Below are positions 1 to 6,520 of a stretch of 10,667 bases of DNA, in pieces. Position numbers and translations under genes: made by a program. Positions within the stretch are counted from its first letter, which is position 1, and every line of letters begins with the position of its first letter. Source of the stretch: an uncultured Oscillospiraceae bacterium (GTDB lineage Bacteria > Bacillota > Clostridia > Oscillospirales > Acutalibacteraceae); NCBI GenBank assembly GCA_900553255.1, contig USCI01000082.1, positions 1-10,667 of the forward strand, written 5' to 3'. The notes under the pieces were generated by a model. That model worked only from the letters and a program-made list of their open reading frames with translations. It was not told the DNA's origin and did no database searches.

Positions 1-85
1 GCCGTATCCTTCATCCTTTTTTATTCAACTGTCCAATATGTATTGTACTCCTACATTTTTATTGCCGGCACCGCCGGTCTGGGCA

Positions 86-114
86 TTGACCTTTGCCGGT
101 AAATCATGTAGAAT
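86..114 (+). promoter_or_regulatory. sigma-A-type promoter of rpe
   Basis: The -35 box TTGACC (86-91) is followed by a 17-base spacer and the -10 box TAGAAT (109-114), each matching consensus at five of six positions. Transcription would start near base 121 and give a leader of about 70 bases before the rpe ATG. The site stands out in an otherwise GC-rich window. The rest of the 1-191 region shows no convincing gene. Bases 1-60 are AT-rich, and on the minus strand carry an AAGGATGAAGG run at the very edge, so a divergent gene could start just outside the window; that is a guess. Confidence 0.75.
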
Positions 115-191
115 AAGAGTATCTTTGTCCCGCCATATCCCCGGCGTGTCTCCCATGCCGCGCCGGCAAACCAGAAAGGACCGGACCAGTT

Positions 192-836
192 ATGCAGGTT
201 TCGCCTTCGATACTCACCTGTGATTTTGCCCATCTGGCCGACGAGATCGCTTTTGTGGAGCGCTCCGGCGCCGACATGATCCATCTCGATGTGATGGACG
301 GTGTTTTTGTGCCGAACCTCAGCTTCGGGCCGCCTGTGATCGAGCGGATCCGCCCGCTTACCGGGATGACTCTCGACGTCCATCTGATGATGCAGTATCC
401 CGACCGGCTGATCCCCGCCTTTGCCAAGGCGGGCGCCGACATCCTCAACATCCACGCCGAATGCGCCTCGCCGCTGGCCGAAACCCTTGCGGAAATCCGC
501 AGGCTCGGCAAAAAAGCGGCGCTCACCCTCAAGCCGGCGACACCGGCCGAGGCGGCTTTCCCCTATCTGGACAAGCTCGACATGGTGCTGGTGATGACGG
601 TGGAACCCGGCTTCGGCGGACAGCAATTCATGGCGGATATGCTGCCAAAAATTTCCGCGCTGCGCGAGGAATGCCGCCGCCGCGGGCTGGACACCGCCAT
701 CGAGGTGGACGGCGGCATCAACGCCGACACGGCGCGCCGGGTGGCCGAAGCCGGCGCCTCGGTCGCGGTGGTGGGCAGCGCGCTGTTCACATCGGCGGAT
801 GCGCCGGGCCTAGTGAAGACGATCCAGGCGCTTTGA
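192..836 (+). CDS. rpe: ribulose-phosphate 3-epimerase
   Basis: This cytosolic pentose-phosphate enzyme interconverts D-ribulose 5-phosphate and D-xylulose 5-phosphate. The 214-residue product has the usual family length and a complete TIM-barrel signature. It shows SPSIL near the N-terminus, the HLDVMDG motif with metal ligands H31 and D33, H64 in DVHLM, the phosphate-loop motif VEPGFGGQ (137-144) and VDGGIN with catalytic D173. The ATG at 192 is chosen because AGAAAGGA (173-180) pairs with the upstream half of the anti-Shine-Dalgarno sequence at a suitable distance, and the protein starts directly at the first beta strand. It has its own promoter and no plus-strand partner. Its last 50 bases overlap the end of the convergent mecA gene. 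Nothing in the protein suggests loss of activity. Confidence 0.97.
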   Translation: MQVSPSILTCDFAHLADEIAFVERSGADMIHLDVMDGVFVPNLSFGPPVIERIRPLTGMTLDVHLMMQYPDRLIPAFAKAGADILNIHAECASPLAETLAEIRRLGKKAALTLKPATPAEAAFPYLDKLDMVLVMTVEPGFGGQQFMADMLPKISALREECRRRGLDTAIEVDGGINADTARRVAEAGASVAVVGSALFTSADAPGLVKTIQAL

Positions 837-1410
837 CCAGCGCCGCACACAGCTTCGACAGGGCATCGCCCACGGCGACCGCCTGCCCGTGCTCGGCGGT
901 AAAGGCCGCCGCGGCATCCCCTTCGCCCGCCGAGCGGGCAAATTCAGCAAAAAGCTGGCCGACCCCCTTGGGCAGCGCCGATGCCGGATACACCACCAGC
1001 CGGTAGCGCCCGTCAAAACGGTACAGCGAGCTGCCGGCCATGGGCGGCAGCGGGCGCCTGCGCGCACCGCCGAGGCGGCACAGCCCGTCGGCAAGCCGGA
1101 ACAGCTGCTCCGCATCCTCGAGCTCATATACGTACGGCCCGGAAGCCCGCTTCATCCGCACCCGCCGGTGCCCGGCCGAAGGGGTAAACAGCAGCAGGCA
1201 GCCGCCGTCCACCGGCAGCGCCTCCACGGTTACCCCGTTTTCCGGTGCAAAACCGGTTTCCTCCCGCGCCGCAAGCAGCAGCATCTGTATCGCGTCCCGC
1301 GTGGCATCGTTATCCTCTTCCATCGAAGCAAAATTCAGCCCCAGTATGACGAGATCCTCCTCGGAGAGCATAATCTTCAGACAGCCGTTTTCCAGCAACT
1401 CCATCTGCAC
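787..1410 (-). CDS. mecA: MecA-family adaptor protein
   Basis: MecA proteins are adaptors that bring substrates to the ClpC/ClpP protease; in Bacillus they restrain competence, but in other Firmicutes the targets vary. The product is about 207 residues, close to the family norm. The N-terminal part has the family pattern: a short beta strand, then SEEDL, a helical stretch, an E-x-GF segment and VEALP. The C-terminal domain includes YRLVVYP, FAEFA and the EHG-to-GDAL stretch. The GTG at 1410 is preferred because GGAGGT (1422-1417) lies six bases upstream; an in-frame ATG follows at 1404, and an upstream ATG at 1464 would add an unlikely tail. The sequence is divergent, so 'MecA-like' is safer than a precise role. 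The final 16 residues are encoded antisense to the end of rpe and look like an acquired extension. Confidence 0.8.
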   Translation of the reverse strand: MQMELLENGCLKIMLSEEDLVILGLNFASMEEDNDATRDAIQMLLLAAREETGFAPENGVTVEALPVDGGCLLLFTPSAGHRRVRMKRASGPYVYELEDAEQLFRLADGLCRLGGARRRPLPPMAGSSLYRFDGRYRLVVYPASALPKGVGQLFAEFARSAGEGDAAAAFTAEHGQAVAVGDALSKLCAALVKAPGSSSLGPAHPPM

Positions 1411-1416
1411 GGCTGC

Positions 1417-1422
1417 ACCTCC
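1417..1422 (-). promoter_or_regulatory. RBS deciding the GTG start of mecA
   Basis: On the minus strand GGAGGT sits six bases before a GTG at 1410. The nearest ATG (1404) is 12 bases away, so GTG is the better start; the difference is only two residues. Confidence 0.6.
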
Positions 1423-1500
1423 CTGCCTATCGATGATTCCGGGTGTGTCGAGGCGGGCGGGCACCGACGATGCACGCCTGCCAAGATAGGCCCTACTCTT

Positions 1501-1529
1501 ATCATATTATGCTGCACGCCGTTTGGCAA
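1501..1529 (-). promoter_or_regulatory. sigma-A-type promoter of mecA
   Basis: Read on the minus strand, the -35 box TTGCCA (1529-1524), a 17-base spacer and the -10 box TATGAT (1506-1501) each match consensus at five of six positions. Transcription would start near 1494, leaving a leader of about 84 bases before the GTG. Confidence 0.7.
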
Positions 1530-1548
1530 GCGGATAAAACTGGGGATA

Positions 1549-1588
1549 CCGGTACCTTTATCCGGTGATCCTGTCGAGAGAATCCGGT
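1549..1588 (+). promoter_or_regulatory. repeated CCGGT motifs upstream of the Rnf-like operon
   Basis: The spacer 1411-1644 separates divergent mecA and the Rnf-like operon. Three CCGGT copies lie at 1549-1553, 1562-1566 and 1584-1588, and GGATA/TATCC form a short inverted repeat around the first. They could be operator half-sites or chance in GC-rich DNA. No convincing plus-strand promoter is visible here; TTGGCA at 1523-1528 has no good -10 partner. Confidence 0.25.
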
Positions 1589-1644
1589 TTTTCCTGCCGG
1601 CCCGGCGTACAGCGGGAATCCCAGAGAACGGAGGCTCAAACCAA

Positions 1645-2907
1645 ATGTCGAACTTACCGCGCCGCGGAATTTTTCTGCCCCCCGCCAAGGAGCCGGCAGC
1701 ATCCCGCACCATCGAAACCATGAAAACGCCGGGGCGGATCTTTCTGCCGATCTCTGCCGGCCACGACATGACCGAACATCCGGCCGCCGGTCTGTACGAC
1801 ACGGTGCGCTGCGGCGACGTGCTGATCCAGCCGGAGGACGGCGACGATACGCCGGTGCTGTCCACCGTCAGCGGCATACTGGCCGAAACCTTGCCGGTCA
1901 ACCATCCGCAGCTTGGTGAACTCACCTGTGCGGTGATCGACCAGGTGGCCATGGATCTGCCGCCGCAGGCTGAACCCCGGGATACCAGCGCCCTCTCCCC
2001 GGACGAAATCGTGGAAATCGCCCGACTGGCCGGCATCATCGACGAAACCGACGGCATGCCGCTGCACCGCCGGCTGCGCGCCTTCCGGGAGGCTTCGGTG
2101 CGGCTGGTCGCGGCGGACGCCGCCGACAGCGAACCGTATACCTCGAGCGGCTGGGTGGTGCTCAACGAAAACGCTGAACAGGTCCTCGAAGGACTTTCCC
2201 TCGCCGCCCGCGCTGCAGACGCGGCGGCGTACCATGTCGCCGTCCAGCTGCCGGCCAGCCGGCGACGGCCGATTATCCAGCGGCTGGGCGAGGAACACGT
2301 TTTCCAGGTCGGCCGCCGCTATCCGGTCGACCGCTACGGCAAGGCCGGCGACGAACCGGTCGGCCGCATCGGCGTGCAGGCCTGCCTTGCCCTCTATCAG
2401 GCGGCGGCCTTCGGCACCCCGCATCACGACTGCGTCCTCACGGTGGCCGGCGATGCGGTGGCCAATCCCCGCAACGTCCGCGTGCCGTTCGGCACCCTGA
2501 TCGAGGACATCCTTTCTTTCTGCGGCCTGGCCAAAGACCCGGCATATGTCCTGCTCGGCGACGTGATGACCGGCGTGACCGTCAGCGACACAAAAATTCC
2601 GGTAATACCCGGCAACACCTGCCTGCTCGCGATGACCTCCCGCCGCACCGTACCGTTCCATCCCTGCATCGGCTGCGGACGCTGTGCGCAGGTCTGCCAC
2701 GCCGGGCTGCTGCCGTACGAAATCATCCGCCGGCTCGAAAACATGCACTACGAACGGCTTTCCTCGCTGCATCCGGAGGAATGCGACGGCTGCGGCGCCT
2801 GCTCGGTCGTCTGCCCGGCCGGACGCGAGGTGACCCAGCGGGTGCTCGAGGCGGGAGAAGCCCACAGCACCATCCTGCTCGACTGGAGGGATGAAGATGA
2901 CGTATAA
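1645..2907 (+). CDS. rnfC: RnfC-like Fe-S subunit, FMN/NADH loop missing
   Basis: RnfC is normally the cytoplasmic NADH- and FMN-binding subunit of the Rnf ferredoxin:NAD+ complex. The 420-residue product has the family order: an N-terminal barrel-sandwich region (GRIFLP to GDVL, about 30-60), the nucleotide/flavin domain, an SLBB-like part (TVAGDAV to FGTLIEDI, about 266-290) and two 4Fe-4S motifs, C341-x2-C344-x2-C347-x3-C351 and C380-x2-C383-x2-C386-x3-C390. The loop that should read GxGGAxFPT is instead DETDGMPLH (about 133-141), and the NAAECEP segment has become DAADSEP (158-164). FMN and NADH binding are therefore doubtful while the clusters look intact. The start at ATG 1645 follows GGAGG (1630-1634) by 10 bases; the open frame extends upstream to 889 but runs through mecA. 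It overlaps rnfD by 11 bases. Confidence 0.9.
   Translation: MSNLPRRGIFLPPAKEPAASRTIETMKTPGRIFLPISAGHDMTEHPAAGLYDTVRCGDVLIQPEDGDDTPVLSTVSGILAETLPVNHPQLGELTCAVIDQVAMDLPPQAEPRDTSALSPDEIVEIARLAGIIDETDGMPLHRRLRAFREASVRLVAADAADSEPYTSSGWVVLNENAEQVLEGLSLAARAADAAAYHVAVQLPASRRRPIIQRLGEEHVFQVGRRYPVDRYGKAGDEPVGRIGVQACLALYQAAAFGTPHHDCVLTVAGDAVANPRNVRVPFGTLIEDILSFCGLAKDPAYVLLGDVMTGVTVSDTKIPVIPGNTCLLAMTSRRTVPFHPCIGCGRCAQVCHAGLLPYEIIRRLENMHYERLSSLHPEECDGCGACSVVCPAGREVTQRVLEAGEAHSTILLDWRDEDDV
2885..2889 (+). promoter_or_regulatory. RBS deciding the rnfD start
   Basis: GGAGG ends one base before the ATG at 2891 but seven bases before the ATG at 2897. The second ATG is therefore the likely start, inside the last codons of rnfC. 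Confidence 0.65.
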
Positions 2908-3886
2908 CACCGCCAAAGCGCCGTTCCTGCGGCGCTCCGACAAGCTCACCCATATGACGGCGGATGTGCTCATCACCCTGGTGGCGCTGTGCATTTTTTC
3001 CGCGTTCTATTACGGTTTCCGACCGGTACTGCTGGTGCTGACCGGCATGGTTACCGCCATGCTGTGCGAAACCGTGGTCTGCCTGCTGCTGCGCCGAAAG
3101 CCGTCGGTCACCGACGGTACTGCTGCGGTCACCGGCGCGCTCATCGGCATGATGATATCGCCGCTGTCCCCCTACTGGCTGCCCGCCATCGCCGCGGCTT
3201 TCGCCATCATCGTGGTGAAAATGCCCTTCGGGGGAACCGGCCGCAACGTTTTTAACCCCGCCGCGGCCGGTATCGCTGTGGTCACGCAGTGCTTTTCCAC
3301 CCGGCTGTTCACCTATCCGGATCCCGGCAGCGGCATTTCTCTCCCGCTGACCGGGCCGATGACCGGAATCCCCACCGAGCTGTCCCCCGCCAACCTGATT
3401 GCCACCGGCGGGAATCCGCAGTATCCGTGGTACACGCTGCTGTCCGGCGATTTCGCCGGCCCGATCGGGGCGACCGCTGTCGTGGTGCTGGCGGCGTGCC
3501 TGCTGTATCTGTTTATCCGCCGCACCGTATCGCCGCTGACCGTCCTGCCGTATCTTGCGGTATGCGCACTGATCGCGGCGCTGTTCCCCCGCACCGCCGG
3601 CAGCGCATCGGCGAGCGTTGCCCTCGAGCTGTGCTCCGGCTACCTGCTGTTCGGCGGGATCTTCCTGCTGACCGATCCGGTCACCTCCCCCCGCTACTGG
3701 CTCTCCCGCATCGTCTACGGCCTGCTGGCCGGTATCCTGGTGATGGTCCTGCGCCACGTCGGCCGCTTTGAGGAGGGCGTTTGCTTCGCCATCCTGCTGG
3801 TCAATGCCATCGCGCCGATGCTGGACCGCTGGTGCTGGCGCGCGGTGCACTTTATCGCCTATCGGAAGGAGGCGGCCCATTCATGA
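2897..3886 (+). CDS. rnfD: RnfD/NqrB-family membrane subunit, degenerate FMN motif
   Basis: RnfD is the multi-helix membrane subunit that carries a covalent FMN and takes part in ion-coupled electron transfer. The 329-residue protein is of usual length with about nine to ten hydrophobic segments. It keeps the family landmarks GGTGRNVFNPA (about 112-122), G-x2-GPIGAT (about 184-193), TDPVTSP (259-265) and the closing EEGVCFAILLVN region. The covalent-flavin motif, normally D-x-x-(S/T)-(G/A/S)-A-T, is not present. The only candidate in the right interval is ANLIAT with T170, which keeps A-T but lacks the acidic and Ser/Gly positions. Whether T170 is flavinylated cannot be told. It sits between rnfC (11-base overlap) and rnfE (ATGA overlap), so all are probably translated from one message. 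Confidence 0.92.
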   Translation: MTYNTAKAPFLRRSDKLTHMTADVLITLVALCIFSAFYYGFRPVLLVLTGMVTAMLCETVVCLLLRRKPSVTDGTAAVTGALIGMMISPLSPYWLPAIAAAFAIIVVKMPFGGTGRNVFNPAAAGIAVVTQCFSTRLFTYPDPGSGISLPLTGPMTGIPTELSPANLIATGGNPQYPWYTLLSGDFAGPIGATAVVVLAACLLYLFIRRTVSPLTVLPYLAVCALIAALFPRTAGSASASVALELCSGYLLFGGIFLLTDPVTSPRYWLSRIVYGLLAGILVMVLRHVGRFEEGVCFAILLVNAIAPMLDRWCWRAVHFIAYRKEAAHS

Positions 3887-4533
3887 AACGTCCCGCAAAA
3901 GCCGACTGGAGGCATCTGGCCTCGCTGTTCTTCGACACCTTCCTGCTGCAGAACATCGTCCTGGTTCAGGCGATCGGCATCTGCCCGATCATCGGCGCCG
4001 GCGTCAACCTGAAATACGGAGTCGCACTGACCGTCTGCACGGCCGCTGTGCTGCTGCCGACCAGCCTGTGCATGTCGCTGTTCGGCGAAAAAATCCCCTC
4101 CTGGCTGCGGCCGCCGGTCTATACGGTGGGCGCTTCCCTTTTGCTGCTGCTCGCAGCCTTTATTCTGGACAGCTTCATTTCCACCGACGTTTATGCCAAG
4201 CTCTATCTTTACCTGCCGCTGATGGCGGTCAACACGATATTCACCTACCGGGCGGGCGGCTTCTCGGTGGGCAGCCGGCCGGTGCCCGCGCTCATCGACG
4301 CCTTCGGCTCCGCCTGCGGTTTCGGGCTGGTGGTGTGCATCGTTTCCTGCCTGCGCGAAATCGCCATCAGCAACACCATCTGGGATATCCCGCTGGGCAT
4401 TGACCTGCAGCTGCCGGAGGCCGGGCTTCCGTTTGCGGCGTTCATCATGCTCGGTTTTATGGCTGCCTTCCTGCAGTGGTTTAAGGCGGTCGTCTCCCAC
4501 AGGCTGCACAAGAAGGAGGGCGGCACGGCATGA
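3883..4533 (+). CDS. rnfE: RnfE/NqrD-family membrane subunit, one cluster cysteine replaced
   Basis: RnfE and RnfA are paired inverted-topology membrane subunits that in Rnf and Nqr hold an iron centre between them through four cysteines, two from each. This 216-residue protein aligns along its full length with RnfE: QNIVLVQAIGICP near the start, LPLMAVN-T, then RAGGFS and the conserved LREI helix. The first ligand, C34, is retained. The second, normally Cys in VNC, is T118 (codon 4234-4236). Three other cysteines, C145, C152 and C156, lie in the helix ending in LREI. The ATG at 3883 overlaps the rnfD stop as ATGA and follows AAGGAGG (3866-3872) by 10 bases. An open frame extends to 3781 inside rnfD but has no support. 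Confidence 0.92.
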   Translation: MKRPAKADWRHLASLFFDTFLLQNIVLVQAIGICPIIGAGVNLKYGVALTVCTAAVLLPTSLCMSLFGEKIPSWLRPPVYTVGASLLLLLAAFILDSFISTDVYAKLYLYLPLMAVNTIFTYRAGGFSVGSRPVPALIDAFGSACGFGLVVCIVSCLREIAISNTIWDIPLGIDLQLPEAGLPFAAFIMLGFMAAFLQWFKAVVSHRLHKKEGGTA

Positions 4534-5123
4534 AAACCCTTTCGGATCTGCTGCTGTACCTTCTGGCGGCGGCCTTTATTCAGAATTTTATCCTTACCAC
4601 CGGCTTCGGCTCCTCCATCATGCTGCGTATCGTCCGCCGGCCGAAGGACATCCTGCTGTTTTCCGGGCTTCTGGCCGGTTTTTCGCTGCTGACCGTGCTT
4701 ATCGGCTATCCCTGCGACATGCTCATGGGCACCGGGCAGCTGGCCAAGCTGATCCGCCCGGTCGTCATGATTGCCATCGCGGCGGTGCTGTACATCCTGA
4801 CGGTGGTGGTGCTCCGCCGGTTCCTGCCGGCTGTTTTCCAGCGGCTGAGCCGGCTGCTCGCGCTGGCCGCCTTCAACAACGTCGTCATCGGCATCGCGCT
4901 GATCTCCAACCACCGCTTTTCCTCCCTGCCGAGCGCGGTCGGCCTATCGCTGGGCGCCTGTCTCGGGTTCCTCGTGCTGGCCTGGCTGACCGCCGAGGGG
5001 ATGGAGCGGCTGGACAACCCCGATATGCCGCAGTCCTTCCGCGGGCTCCCGGCGACGCTTGTGTATCTCGGCCTGCTGGCGCTCGCGCTGCTCGGCTTTT
5101 TCCAGAACGTACCGCTGCTGTAA
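4530..5123 (+). CDS. rnfA: RnfA/NqrE-family membrane subunit, both cluster cysteines replaced
   Basis: This 197-residue protein has the length and six-helix profile of RnfA, the partner of RnfE in the membrane core. Matching segments are AAAFIQNFILT at the start, FNNVVIGIAL in the middle and the closing FRGLPATLVYLGLLALALLGF stretch, which in typical RnfA reads PFRG then a final helix. The GxCPF cysteine is S29 (codon 4614-4616) and the TNC cysteine is N117 (codon 4878-4880), so neither normal iron ligand remains. The only other cysteines are C62 and C144. ATG 4530 overlaps the rnfE stop as ATGA, with AAGGAGGG (4513-4520) nine bases upstream. Normal rnfB would follow rnfA in clostridial operons, but here a glycosidase-like gene follows instead. 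Confidence 0.9.
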   Translation: MKTLSDLLLYLLAAAFIQNFILTTGFGSSIMLRIVRRPKDILLFSGLLAGFSLLTVLIGYPCDMLMGTGQLAKLIRPVVMIAIAAVLYILTVVVLRRFLPAVFQRLSRLLALAAFNNVVIGIALISNHRFSSLPSAVGLSLGACLGFLVLAWLTAEGMERLDNPDMPQSFRGLPATLVYLGLLALALLGFFQNVPLL

Positions 5124-5171
5124 GGCCGCATCCCGCCCTCACCTTCTTTGACGAAAGGTCGGATCGTTTGT

Positions 5172-6446
5172 ATGGCGAAGACTTTCCATCGCCGCAAAAA
5201 CCTGTTCCGCAAGCGGCGTGCCAATCCCCTGAAGATCATTATCACCGTGCTGTGCTGCGCGGGTCTGGTGACCGGCGGCTATTTCGGTGCGCGCTTTCTG
5301 ATGGAGGGCGGGCTTAACCCGCCGGCGTCGTCCGGGGATACGTCCTCTGCGGCATCGTCTCCGGACGTTGCTTCCTCTCCCGACGTCTCCGACAGTTCCC
5401 ATCCGGACGACTCCTCGGAGACGTCCTCTGATCCACAGCCGCCCGAACCGTCGGACGGTACGGTGTCCCGCGCGTTCTATCTGCCGGCCTCCGCGCTCAG
5501 GGACACGGCGGCACTCGACGAGACGCTGGAGCAGGCGGCCGCTGCCGGCTTCGACGCGGTGCTGTTTGATCTCAAGGATGAGGAGGGGCGGCTGTACTAC
5601 GTCTCGGCTACCGAGCTGGCCGTCGCCGGCGGCGGCATCACCGAGGATGCGCTCACCCTCGACGAGCTGAAGGCCGCCGCGCAGGCAATGCAGGCAAAGG
5701 GCTTCACGCCGGTGCCGCGGCTGTTTGCCTTCCGCGACAACACCGCCTCCAAAAAACTGCATGCCGCCAAAATAACCGTCCGCGACCAGCCCAGCTGGAC
5801 CTGGTACGATGCCGACCCCGACAACGGCGGCCACTCCTGGCTCAATCCGTACGCCCCGGAGGCGCACAGCTATATCGCCGGGCTGGTCGGCGAGCTGGGG
5901 GATGCCGGCTTTACCGCCGTTATGCTCGACGGCGTTCAGTTCCCCGAGCAAACCAAAAGCGCCTACTACGGCACCTCGGAATGGACATCCATGAGCCAGG
6001 GGGAGATCCTCAAAAAATTCGTCACCGACCTGACCACCGCACAGCCCGATATGCAGATCATGCTCAGCGCGCCGGGTCTGGCCGTGTTCGGCAACGACAC
6101 CAAGGCTTTCGGCGCGAACCCGGTCACCTTCGGCGCCCCGGTCATTTCCCCGGTGCTGATCCCGAGCACCCTCGGCAGCCGGCTGACGGCTGAGGACGAG
6201 ACGGTGGATTCCCCCGCCTCCCATCCGTATGACGCGGTGCGGCTGGCGGCCGGCCAGATCCTGCAGCGCATCCGGATGATGCCCGCAGACGAGCAGCCCG
6301 CGCTGCTGCCGTGGATTGACGGCTCCGGCTCCGCCGCCGACGCGAAGGAACAGATGCGCGCCCTGACCGAACTGATGGGCAGCGACGCCGCCTTTATCCT
6401 GTACCACGCCGACGGGCGGTACGATTTTTCCGCGCTTGCTGCCTGA
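5172..6446 (+). CDS. membrane-anchored DUF4015-type putative glycoside hydrolase
   Basis: The 424-residue product has a basic N-terminus, one membrane segment (about 20-42), a Ser/Pro/Asp-rich linker (about 48-97) and then a TIM-barrel-like domain, so it should be anchored with the domain outside the cell. The domain resembles DUF4015 putative glycosyl hydrolases: GFDAVLFDLKDEEG (127-139), PRLFAFRDN (182-190), the SWLNPYAPE segment (222-230) and GFTAVMLDGVQFPE (246-259), matching the family's 'GFDEIQFDYVRFP' strand. D253 is the obvious acidic candidate. Enzyme activity and substrate are unknown for most of this family. ATG 5172 is preferred to an in-frame TTG at 5148, since GAAAGG (5153-5158) lies at a workable distance. 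Only 48 bases separate it from rnfA, so it probably shares the transcript. Confidence 0.75.
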   Translation: MAKTFHRRKNLFRKRRANPLKIIITVLCCAGLVTGGYFGARFLMEGGLNPPASSGDTSSAASSPDVASSPDVSDSSHPDDSSETSSDPQPPEPSDGTVSRAFYLPASALRDTAALDETLEQAAAAGFDAVLFDLKDEEGRLYYVSATELAVAGGGITEDALTLDELKAAAQAMQAKGFTPVPRLFAFRDNTASKKLHAAKITVRDQPSWTWYDADPDNGGHSWLNPYAPEAHSYIAGLVGELGDAGFTAVMLDGVQFPEQTKSAYYGTSEWTSMSQGEILKKFVTDLTTAQPDMQIMLSAPGLAVFGNDTKAFGANPVTFGAPVISPVLIPSTLGSRLTAEDETVDSPASHPYDAVRLAAGQILQRIRMMPADEQPALLPWIDGSGSAADAKEQMRALTELMGSDAAFILYHADGRYDFSALAA

Positions 6447-6520
6447 GCGCGGCCCGGTCTTCCGGAAAAAGACGTACCAAACCAACATCCCTTTTAAAGG
6501 CGAAAGGACCGATTGAATCC

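Noticed and set aside
38..223. Small 61-codon plus-strand frame at the left edge
   Set aside because: It overlaps the rpe promoter and start, lacks an RBS and has no recognisable feature.
889..1644. Upstream extension of the rnfC reading frame
   Set aside because: It runs antisense through mecA and encodes basic low-quality sequence; the ATG at 1645 has a proper RBS and the family N-terminus follows.
1645..2907. Reading the RnfC-like protein as NuoF or a hydrogenase subunit
   Set aside because: Domain order, the two CxxCxxCxxxC motifs and the following RnfD/E/A genes fit RnfC; NuoF has a different cluster motif.
1654..2994. 446-codon open frame on the minus strand opposite rnfC
   Set aside because: Its product is rich in His, Arg, Gly and Gln with no recognisable domain, and it lies opposite a clear RnfC-family gene; typical shadow in GC-rich DNA.
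3860..4540. A hidden rnfG or rnfB gene between or beside the Rnf-like genes
   Set aside because: The genes overlap by four bases at both junctions, and no frame nearby shows an FMN-binding or ferredoxin-like pattern.
5139..6488. 449-codon open frame on the minus strand opposite the glycosidase-like gene
   Set aside because: Compositionally a shadow of the plus-strand gene, with no domain or supported start.
6450..6490. Hairpin between the glycosidase-like gene and the amidohydrolase gene
   Set aside because: The short GTCTT/AAGAC stem has no T run after it, so it does not qualify as a terminator.
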